Below, piece after piece: positions 1 through 6,300 of a DNA stretch of 6,670 bases. Numbering within the stretch: position 1 is the first letter of the stretch; the number at the start of each line of letters is the position of its first letter. This stretch comes from Tatlockia sp. GTDB taxonomy: Bacteria; Cyanobacteriota; Cyanobacteriia; Cyanobacteriales; Chroococcidiopsidaceae. The notes below the pieces were generated by a model. It saw nothing but the letters and a program-made list of their open reading frames with translations, was not told the DNA's origin and searched no databases. The translations under genes were made by a program, and so were the position numbers. Location: contig JACCVJ010000638.1 of the NCBI GenBank assembly GCA_013698215.1, forward strand, positions 1 to 6,670, written 5' to 3'.

Positions 1-101
1 CTTTGTATCTTGCCAAAACCTATATCTAGTAATTGACCTGCGCTCTAACAAGCGGCTTAAGCTGTTATAAATCATAATCGCTATATGTTTTATACCTAGC
101 C

Positions 102-141
102 TAGCATACATAATTTTGTTGACAGTAGCTTATGTATGCTA
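102..141. promoter_or_regulatory. Perfect 12-bp inverted repeat around the -35 box, likely operator
   Basis: TAGCATACATAA at 102-113 is exactly the reverse complement of TTATGTATGCTA at 130-141, with 16 bp between the arms. The -35 hexamer TTGACA lies between them, and the right arm touches the -10-like TATAGT. A third, imperfect half-site at 143-154 (AGTATACATATT, 10 of 12 bases like 103-114) follows directly. A dimeric repressor bound here would cover the promoter. No obvious repressor gene is seen in the window, so the binding protein is unknown. Confidence 0.55.
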
Positions 142-145
142 TAGT
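119..145 (+). promoter_or_regulatory. Putative sigma-70-type promoter for the first gene group
   Basis: A perfect -35 hexamer TTGACA lies at 119-124. A -10-like TATAGT lies at 140-145, with a short 15-bp spacer. A second -10-like hexamer, TATACA at 145-150, would give a 20-bp spacer, so neither spacing is ideal. Transcription would begin near 152-158 and give an untranslated leader of about 70-75 nt before the ATG at 229. The overlap with the inverted repeat suggests a regulated promoter. This is inferred from sequence only. Confidence 0.45.
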
Positions 146-228
146 ATACATATTAGAAGGCGATTAGCTTTTAGATTGGACACCTGAAGTTAACCGCCCA
201 TCCACTGATTCATGGACTTGAAATAATC

Positions 229-558
229 ATGACATATTGCACCGATAGAGATCAAGAGCAGCGCCTAGAGCAATACGAAGCCATTGAGGAAATCTATCTA
301 TCTGGCATTAGCGACGCGGCAGACGGTCGCTTTCCCCAGATGGCAGAAATCATCTATTTACAGGGTTATTGCCAAGGGATGCTTGATTATCCCAGACGCG
401 AGGTGATGCTACCAGTAATCAATCAAGAAATTGAAGAATATCCTTTAGTTTGCCATCAATGCCAACACTTAAATAATGGCATTTGTAGTCTTAAATCTAT
501 TCCTAGAAATAGCAATAGTTATGCTTGTCCTAGCATTTCTTTTAATTGCCCATTTTGA
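229..558 (+). CDS. Hypothetical small protein with Cys-rich C-terminal half
   Basis: I do not recognise this 109-aa protein. The N-terminal half (about residues 8-60) is acidic, probably helical, and rich in Glu, Tyr and Ile. The C-terminal part carries a CxxC pair (C75, C78) followed by C86, C100 and C107. That spacing could bind zinc or an iron-sulphur cluster, but it matches no family I can name. ATG 229 is the only ATG available after the upstream in-frame stop at 172-174. There is no clear Shine-Dalgarno sequence, which is common in cyanobacteria. It is the first gene after the putative operator-controlled promoter, and the next gene starts 63 bp downstream in the same direction. Coding potential is supported mainly by length and the ordered Cys pattern; the function is unknown. 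Confidence 0.65.
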   Translation: MTYCTDRDQEQRLEQYEAIEEIYLSGISDAADGRFPQMAEIIYLQGYCQGMLDYPRREVMLPVINQEIEEYPLVCHQCQHLNNGICSLKSIPRNSNSYACPSISFNCPF

Positions 559-575
559 AGCAGCCGCACGTTAAT

Positions 576-603
576 TAAAGGCTTGGAGTTATCCAAGCCT
601 TTA
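576..603 (+). promoter_or_regulatory. 11-bp perfect hairpin between the first two genes
   Basis: Bases 576-586 and 593-603 pair perfectly (TAAAGGCTTGG / CCAAGCCTTTA) around a 6-nt loop. No proper T-run follows, so it is a poor intrinsic terminator. It could attenuate transcription, stabilise the upstream mRNA end or act as a processing site. It covers a possible TTG start at 583, which argues that the next gene starts at ATG 622 instead. Confidence 0.6.
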
Positions 604-621
604 CCCCTACAAAAAGAAGCC

Positions 622-819
622 ATGAAAATTACTGAAGTCCAAACTTGCAAGCAAATTAATTCTACTGTTGACCTAGATTTAGACAGTATTAAAGCCGCAA
701 TTAATGAGTTAGATGAGATGCTCCACGACGATGATTTTAATGCTAATGAAGTTACTGAATGTTGCAGTCGTGTTGAAGAATTAGGCCAGGCTATCTCTAG
801 CGATATTATTAACAGGTAA
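622..819 (+). CDS. Hypothetical small acidic protein (65 aa)
   Basis: This is a short acidic protein, rich in Asp, Glu and Asn, that I do not recognise. Residues about 18-62 look like two amphipathic helices separated by an acidic turn (HDDDFNANEV, about 36-45). There is a CC pair at residues 47-48. The reading frame can be extended upstream to a TTG at 583 (78 aa), but that start lies inside a perfect hairpin. The ATG at 622 is preceded by the purine-rich AAAAAGAAG, a weak ribosome-binding site, so I prefer it. It sits between two other unrecognised + strand genes and may share their transcript. Small acidic helical proteins of plasmids can be regulators, antitoxins or inhibitors, but nothing here selects among these. 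Confidence 0.5.
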   Translation: MKITEVQTCKQINSTVDLDLDSIKAAINELDEMLHDDDFNANEVTECCSRVEELGQAISSDIINR

Positions 820-912
820 AAAACAAATAAATAGCCTACATGATAAAGCAAAAACGTTAATTATATAGGCGACAAACTCCACAAATTACTAATCAAAACA
901 AACACACAAACC

Positions 913-1566
913 ATGCAATTTACCCACAACAAAGCCATTATTGGAATGCCTGAAACTCCCTACCTACTGAGAGTTAACAAACAGGTAGGCTGCTTCTCAA
1001 TTGGGAACATAGAGCCGGGAAACATTGAGAGCTTGAATACTTACGGGCGGGGCAAGTTTTTAGAGTTTGCGATTGCTGCTTGCGACACCTCTTTATACGG
1101 TCGCATTGGCAAAGTAAAGGACGATCAGCAGTACGCTTTTATATCGGCTGTTATTACGGCTTCAGACGATTCTAGACTACCAAAAGGGCTTTTAATTCAC
1201 TTCCTCGTCTACGGTTATGAAGCAAGATTTTTCACAATGCTGGCTGCTGAAGTTGAAACTGCTGCAATATTCGGCGGTAGCAAGGCGCAGATAATTCGGA
1301 TGGTTTTTGACAGGTCAGTTTCAACTCAGTTCAACAGCACGATTAAGCCGCCAACAATTTCTAGTCGGGATGCGACAAAGGATGAATTAACCTTATTTGA
1401 AGCAGCACAAATAATAGGCGAAAAATACTCTAGTTACTTGCCTGATGCGACGGCGCTTTATCCTATAAATGCTGACCCCAAGACTGGAGAAGTATTAAGC
1501 GGACTTACCCGCCATAGATTAGCGGCGCTCTCGCCTATTCAGGTAGAGCAGAAGCTATTAGCTTAA
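913..1566 (+). CDS. Hypothetical protein (217 aa), soluble
   Basis: I do not recognise this 217-aa protein. It has no signal peptide or membrane segment. The first two thirds alternate short hydrophobic stretches with Gly and charged residues and look like a mixed alpha/beta domain (about residues 8-135). A Ser/Thr/Pro-containing linker (about 136-153) and a helical tail (about 157-217) follow. ATG 913 lacks a Shine-Dalgarno sequence; the next in-frame ATG (residue 12, position 946) has GGA close upstream but would remove an N-terminal segment. The gene begins 93 bp after the 65-aa gene and ends just before a terminator-like hairpin at 1576, so it is probably the last gene of its transcript. 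The long frame without shadow competition supports it being real. Confidence 0.7.
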   Translation: MQFTHNKAIIGMPETPYLLRVNKQVGCFSIGNIEPGNIESLNTYGRGKFLEFAIAACDTSLYGRIGKVKDDQQYAFISAVITASDDSRLPKGLLIHFLVYGYEARFFTMLAAEVETAAIFGGSKAQIIRMVFDRSVSTQFNSTIKPPTISSRDATKDELTLFEAAQIIGEKYSSYLPDATALYPINADPKTGEVLSGLTRHRLAALSPIQVEQKLLA

Positions 1567-1575
1567 GGGATAGTG

Positions 1576-1607
1576 CGATCGCGTAAACTTTAGCGATCGA
1601 GCTTTTT
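1576..1607 (+). terminator. Rho-independent terminator-like hairpin after the 217-aa gene
   Basis: CGATCGC at 1576-1582 pairs with GCGATCG at 1593-1599. The loop is about 10 nt and may add a few A-T pairs. GC and five T residues (1603-1607) follow. The left arm lies in a HIP1 octamer at 1575-1582. It starts 10 bp after the stop codon of the upstream gene, which is a good position for a terminator. The T-run is modest, so efficiency is uncertain. Confidence 0.5.
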
Positions 1608-1720
1608 ATCTCTAGCTGTAGCGAAGATACGCGCCAAATCACGGAAAGTCGCACCTTTAACTCGTCCTAACATTAAACCCCTCATCAATAGTTAAAAACC
1701 CCAGTAAGTGAGATAGAGAG

Positions 1721-2569
1721 ATGAACAAGAAGCAAATAAATCAAAGAGTAACTATTAGGCATCAAGAGGAACTTACATTGTTGCAAGAGCATAGGCAAAT
1801 GATATCCGCAGTTAAGCAGTTACCAAGTAGCCTATTTATTGCTCGAACACAAGATCAAAAAATTTGGCTCAAAGATAGAAAAAACTTTTGGGTTTGGATG
1901 GGGTTGCGCTTAAATTATTTACAACTTAAGCAATTGGGATTTCAACCTGTAGACCCTATAGATAATCCCGACTTTGACCCGCGACAGCGAGAATCTCTTG
2001 ACTTATTTAGTTCTTACCTGTTCCAAATACTACAAGTAATTATTAAAGGTTTCTCCTTCATTAAGGATGCTGCTAGCCATGAGAAACGGGATTTTCCTTT
2101 TAATAATGCTAGAGAGTTATTTATAGAAATCTGCCGTGATTGGGTTAAATCTGGCTTAGAAGATGCATTTATTGAAGGTATAGATAGAGGGAGCGAACTC
2201 AAACAAGTTCGTACCGCTTGGACGACTATAAGTAAGTTCTATAGGGGGAGACTTAGCGAAGACTATACAGGTAAATCAGTCTGCAAAAATGAATTAAACG
2301 AAGAACAAATTCTTTCAGACTTAAAGAACAGTGATTGGTTCGGCTTTTGGCAATTTGCTGTCTTTAAACACCGCTTTCAAGAATTACGAGAACCTTGGAA
2401 AGAATTTCTTAAAACACACAAAAATCTTTGTAATTTTATCCACGAAACTAAGCCTAAAGAAGGTACGACCTTGAAAATGTTGAAGTGGAATTCAGGATAT
2501 GCAGTTCACTCTGATACCAACAGCCCTGCTAAATTTAACGATTCTTTACATTTCTTAACGCCTGAGTGA
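1721..2569 (+). CDS. Hypothetical protein (282 aa), helical, Trp/Phe-rich
   Basis: I do not recognise this 282-aa protein. It is predicted to be largely helical. The basic N-terminal helix spans about residues 1-35. An aromatic cluster follows at 49-66 (W49, F56, W57, W59), then a hydrophobic stretch at 94-114 that contains Gln and Lys and is more likely a buried helix than a membrane span. Further aromatic patches lie at 206-216 (DWFGFWQFAVF) and near W226. No catalytic motif or Walker box is visible. ATG 1721 has a weak GAG-containing site 8 bp upstream (1710-1712). The gene is isolated between terminator-like hairpins at 1576 and 2567. It contains no HIP1 octamer and reads more AT-rich than the replication gene, consistent with a separately acquired cargo gene. 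A host-interaction or defence role is possible but unsupported. Confidence 0.65.
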   Translation: MNKKQINQRVTIRHQEELTLLQEHRQMISAVKQLPSSLFIARTQDQKIWLKDRKNFWVWMGLRLNYLQLKQLGFQPVDPIDNPDFDPRQRESLDLFSSYLFQILQVIIKGFSFIKDAASHEKRDFPFNNARELFIEICRDWVKSGLEDAFIEGIDRGSELKQVRTAWTTISKFYRGRLSEDYTGKSVCKNELNEEQILSDLKNSDWFGFWQFAVFKHRFQELREPWKEFLKTHKNLCNFIHETKPKEGTTLKMLKWNSGYAVHSDTNSPAKFNDSLHFLTPE

Positions 2570-2594
2570 CTTTTTCAAAGTCATAAGTTTTTAT
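2567..2594 (+). terminator. Hairpin at the 282-aa gene stop codon, possible terminator
   Basis: TGACTTT (2567-2573, beginning with the TGA stop codon) pairs exactly with AAAGTCA (2577-2583) around a 3-nt loop. TAAG and a run of five T residues follow. An alternative stem, GTCATA (2580-2585) with TATGAC (2594-2599), overlaps it and would exclude it. The stem is AT-rich, so it would be a weak terminator. Confidence 0.4.
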
Positions 2595-2671
2595 ATGACT
2601 ATGAGATAAGCACCTCTTTGATAAATATGCTTTTTTAACCAATACTATGCCCAAATTTTTAACTATCAATC

Positions 2672-2824
2672 ATGCCAAGCTTTATAGCGCAAATTCAAGC
2701 GCTCGATACTGCGATCGCACAAAATACGCGATCGCTCAAGCAAAAAACCAGTGATGATGTTGTTTCAGCATCAAAATCTCTGCGATCACCCACAGTGTCG
2801 AATAATTTAGTTAAGTCAAATTAA
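2672..2824 (+). CDS. Doubtful 50-aa reading frame
   Basis: The frame ATG 2672 to TAA 2822-2824 would encode a 50-residue Ser/Ala/Gln-rich peptide with a helical first half (beginning MPSFIAQIQALDTAIAQN). Two HIP1 octamers fall inside it, which is compatible with either coding or intergenic DNA. No Shine-Dalgarno sequence is seen, and another short frame overlaps it. It may be a remnant or a chance frame. I list it only so that it can be checked. Confidence 0.15.
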   Translation: MPSFIAQIQALDTAIAQNTRSLKQKTSDDVVSASKSLRSPTVSNNLVKSN

Positions 2825-2852
2825 GAAAAGGTAGTCTGCTTTGCCTATTCAT

Positions 2853-2979
2853 TTAATTGCTAATTGCTGCTGATGATTCCGCCCCGTGTTTATGTAGACA
2901 AAATCTCTGATTAAACTTTCCGCGCCACAGAAAACCAAAAAATAACTTACTGCTACGTTAACAAGGAATTAGCAATTAA
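2853..2979. repeat. 13-bp inverted repeat flanking the upstream control region
   Basis: TTAATTGCTAATT at 2853-2865 is the exact reverse complement of AATTAGCAATTAA at 2967-2979, with 101 bp between. The arms could be protein-binding sites, or they could pair in a long leader RNA and enclose the sequence before the replication operon. The arms are AT-rich, so chance is not excluded. Confidence 0.4.
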
Positions 2980-3000
2980 TAAATAGATAGAGCAGAACTA

Positions 3001-3022
3001 CCTGAAAACAAACATTCAGGAG
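3001..3022 (+). promoter_or_regulatory. Leader hairpin overlapping a strong Shine-Dalgarno site
   Basis: AGGAG at 3018-3022 lies 8 nt before ATG 3031 and is the best ribosome-binding site in the window. Its first three bases form part of TTCAGG (3015-3020), which pairs perfectly with CCTGAA (3001-3006) across an 8-nt loop. Folding would partly hide the site. The short stem suggests modest, possibly temperature- or ligand-dependent, control of translation of the small gene and, by coupling, of the replication gene. Confidence 0.5.
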
Positions 3023-3030
3023 TCCCAGAA

Positions 3031-3303
3031 ATGCAAAAACCCCCAGAAGCAATGGAGGTTAAGTGGTGGAAAAAATCCTTTGATACAATTGCACTGCATT
3101 CCGCAATACAAATCAAGCCCTCACAACAGCAGCGATCGCGCATCGCGCAGCAACCAAATGAAAGCTTAAAAACCTACCCGCCCCTGCCCGAACATTTAGA
3201 CAGATTAATCGATCAGCCCTGGAATAACGAGGCAAGCCTACTGATTGATTTGTGGTTGTGGTGTGTCGAGCAGGAATTTGAAATAGTTGAGGGTGAGTAT
3301 TAA
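3031..3303 (+). CDS. Small protein encoded upstream of and overlapping the replication gene (90 aa)
   Basis: This is a 90-aa protein without a recognised domain. It has a basic, Trp-containing N-terminus (KWWKK at about 11-15), a polar Gln/Arg/Pro middle (about 30-55) and an acidic, Trp/Leu-rich C-terminal helix (about 66-90). The start is secure: a clear AGGAG lies 8 nt upstream. Its stop TAA (3301-3303) shares one base with the ATG of the replication gene, which points to translational coupling. A short gene before a DUF3854-type rep gene is also known on Synechocystis plasmid pSYSA (ssr7036 before slr7037). That is a comparison of layout from memory, not of sequence. A role as a replication accessory, copy-number regulator or simple leader peptide is inferred from position only. 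Confidence 0.75.
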   Translation: MQKPPEAMEVKWWKKSFDTIALHSAIQIKPSQQQRSRIAQQPNESLKTYPPLPEHLDRLIDQPWNNEASLLIDLWLWCVEQEFEIVEGEY

Positions 3304-6300
3304 TGCTTACCCCAAAACATCAGTACGAGTTAAACAATAGCGGCATTGACCCAGACATCGCCCAGTTAAACTTCAAAAGCTTAGAAGGTTCAGCCTTTCA
3401 TGAACGCCATCACTACTCAGAAAAACTAGAACGCACTAATACTGGCCGACTTGGTTCAAAGTATTTATACAGATCATCTCACTGCGAAGCTGGGGTTTTG
3501 TATTGTTCTGGACTTGACCCCCTGAACAACTGGCAGTCGATGGCGTGGGGCGCTTCAAAGCCCGATCACCCTAGAGAAGATTATCAAAAGCCAGGGAAAT
3601 TTATTAAATACGAACACCCTCCCCTGGTTGAGACGCGGACGTTTTTCCTCCGAGTCTCGCTTTCAATCTGGAAGAAAATTGCTAAACGCTACAAATTAGC
3701 CTTGCCAGAGAACATTATCGTTGACAGCAACGGCGAGGCGTTAGGATTTTGGGCATGGGTATTAAATAATCCAAAAATATCCATAACTATTTGTGAGGGG
3801 GCAAAAAAAGCTGCCTGTTTGCTTTCTGCTGGATTCGTTGCGATCGCCTTGCCTGGGATTTATGGCGGTTACAGGAGCAAGGATAGTCAAGGCAATAAAA
3901 TCGACCCGTACCTAATTCCAGATTTAAGAGTGATCGCTCAAAAAGAGCGACTCATTTCCATCTGCTATGATCATGACCTAAAACCTTCGACTATCCGCAA
4001 CGTCAATATTGCCATCAGCCAGTTAGGGCGGCTATTTCAAGCATCTGGATGTGACGTTAAAGTAATTAGTCTTCCTGGTACAGAAAAGGGCGTTGATGAT
4101 TTTATCCTAGCGCGAGGCGTTGAGGCATTTGAAAAGCTTTACGACTCTGCCCTGCCTTTGATTTTGTGGCGAACTAGCCTGTTTAATCAACTAACCTATG
4201 AACCTAACAAAATTGTTTCAACTAAATATTTAGGAAGTATTGATGTCCCTAATAATGCAAAGCTGGTTGCGATTAAAGCGCCCAAGGGTAGCGGTAAAAC
4301 TGAGGCGATCGCTCAACTTTGTCAAGAAGCCTACCAAAACGGACAGGCTGCAATTGTGTTGACCTATCGGCAGCAGTTAGGCAAAGAATTGGCACGACGG
4401 TTTAAATTACCTTATAAAACTGAAGTCCACCAGACACCAGAAGGGAAGCTTTACGGATTTTCCCTGTGTGTCGATTCTGCTCACAGCCGAAGCGAAGTCG
4501 GGTTTAGAGGTGATAGCTGGGGCGATGCTTTAGTCATCGTTGATGAATGCGAATCGATAGTCTGGCACACGCTCAACAGTAGCACCTGTACTAAAAATCG
4601 CTTGTCTATCCTTAAAGAACTTGAAACATTATTTACTGAAGCATTAAGCAATAATTCTCTAGGTCGGGTTATCCTCGCGGATGCAGACTTAACCGATTTA
4701 AGTATTGATTTTGTGAAGGGAATAGCGGGGGAGGATGACTTACAGCCCTACCTGGTTTTAAGTGAATATAAGAACGAAACTGGCACCGAGGTTTTCAGTT
4801 ATCAGAGTTCGGCGGCATTGTACTTGAAATTGAAACAGGAGCTAAAGAGCGGCGGTAAACATTTTGTACTTACTGCTGGGCAGAAAACAGGCAGTAAATG
4901 GGGGACTCAAAATCTTCAGAAGGATTTGCAAAAACAATTTCCTGAGAAGAAAATTCTTGTTATTGACAGGGACACCGTAGCAGACCCCAACCATCCTGGC
5001 TATGGCTGCATTGACAACTTAAACGAAGTCTTACTTCAATACGATTTAGTCATTTGTAGTCCGGTGATTGAGAGTGGCGTTTCCATAGACCTCTACAATC
5101 GCTTTGCGGCAGTGTGGAGCTTTTCGCCTGGAGTTGTCCCAACGAATAATGTTCGTCAAAGCCTTTTTAGATTAAGAGATTTTAAAGTTCCTCGGCATAT
5201 CTATATGTCAGAGCGCGGTTTGCCGACAAGTTTTATCGGCAACGGGGCAGTGTCCATTACTGCATTGCGAGCCGGGGAATTTAAAAAGGCTCAAGCTAAT
5301 TTCAACTGCTTACTAAATGCTGGAATTACTGTCGATGAGTCTGGCAGCGTTGAAAGCAATGCGATTGCTCTAGAAATTTGGCTGAAAATGGCTTGTCGTC
5401 ATAATGCTGGCTGCCATCAATACAGAAAAACTATTTTGGCAGATTTACAAGCCGAAGGTTGTCGAATTATAGAGGTAGATTCTGACCTTAATAAGGAAGA
5501 CGAAAAAGCGCTGTCCGAAGCCATGAGTGAGTCTAGAGACGAGCTTACCCTAAAGGAGGCACAACAGGTAGTTCTAGCAGAAGCTCCAGCCTCGCAAATC
5601 GAGTATGAGGCACTTAAAAAGAAAAAAAGTAAAACCCTAGAGGAGCGCCATTCAGAGGCTAATTACGAAATCAAAACTCGTTATCTAGCCAAACCTACCG
5701 TAGATATTGTTCTCAAGGATTGGGACGGCTGGTATCCCCAACTGCGACTGCATTACTACTTGAGCGTTGGCAATCAATATTTAAGCAGTCGCGACGCGAA
5801 AAAGTTCGCAGACCTTGCGACGGACGGGCGATCGTGGATTCCTGATACTAACCGCGCCCTGCTATCAAACAAAGTCAAGGCACTAAAAGCTTTAGGAATA
5901 GATAAGCTTTTAACTCCTGGCGTTGACTGGACTGCTGATAGCCCAGAAGTGCAGCAGATTATTGAAAAAGCTTTACTTTGCGACAAAGATATCAAACTGT
6001 TTCTGGGGGTCACAGTACGTGCTAACAATTCCCCAATGGCGATCGTTCAAGAACTTCTTAACCAGACAGTAGGATTTAAACTTAGCCAACCCCCGAAGGG
6101 AGAAACTCAGTTTATTGAGAAAGGAATCGATAGCCAGGGCAAGCGAGAAAGAGTGAGGATTTATAACTTTATATTTCCTGACGATAGGGGAGAAGTTTTC
6201 GACCGTTGGCTCTTACAAGATGCTGGAGTTTCTGTACGAGAATCTGTATCAAGTTGCGAACAAATGGATCACGAAAACCCTATAGATCTATATAAAGGTT

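Larger units (their letters stand above)
1..228. other. Non-coding leader region upstream of the first gene
   Basis: No convincing gene is visible in this AT-rich stretch; all frames are broken by stops. It contains the promoter-like element and inverted repeat described separately, and a small GCTTAAGC palindrome at 55-62. A five-codon frame (ATG at 212, stop ending at 226) lies just before the first gene and is too short to call. The start of the window could hold the end of a preceding transcription unit, but nothing shows this. Confidence 0.6.
2600..3000. other. Non-coding gap upstream of the replication operon, possible control or origin region
   Basis: No convincing gene is seen here. 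Two HIP1 octamers lie close together (2711-2718, 2728-2735). Two marginal short frames overlap: ATG 2672 to stop 2824 (50 aa) and ATG 2647 to a TGA near 2754 (35 aa). Neither has a good ribosome-binding site. From about 2930 the sequence is A/T-rich (A-runs, then TTAATAAATAGATAG), as expected for a melting region or promoter area, but I could not fit a good -35/-10 pair. A long-range inverted repeat is listed separately. Its position before a replication gene makes it a candidate for copy-control elements or an antisense RNA. Confidence 0.5.

Noticed and set aside
519..851. 110-codon reading frame on the minus strand
   Set aside because: It overlaps the ends of two + strand genes and the hairpin between them, and it has no ribosome site or family resemblance. 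It looks like a shadow of the + strand genes.
1594..1694. Open + strand stretch encoding a basic peptide (AKIRAKSRKVAPLTRPNI) between two genes
   Set aside because: It looks slightly protein-like and might be the tail of a decayed gene. It has no start codon and begins right after a stop inside the terminator-like hairpin, so I do not call it.
2007..2035. Possible membrane segment in the 282-aa protein (residues about 96-105 onward)
   Set aside because: The hydrophobic stretch contains Gln and Lys and is flanked by amphipathic helices, so a buried soluble helix is more likely.
2014..2202. 62-codon reading frame on the minus strand
   Set aside because: It lies wholly inside the 282-aa gene on the opposite strand, with no independent signals.
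5774..6028. 84-codon reading frame on the minus strand
   Set aside because: It lies wholly inside the replication gene, whose frame is open throughout.
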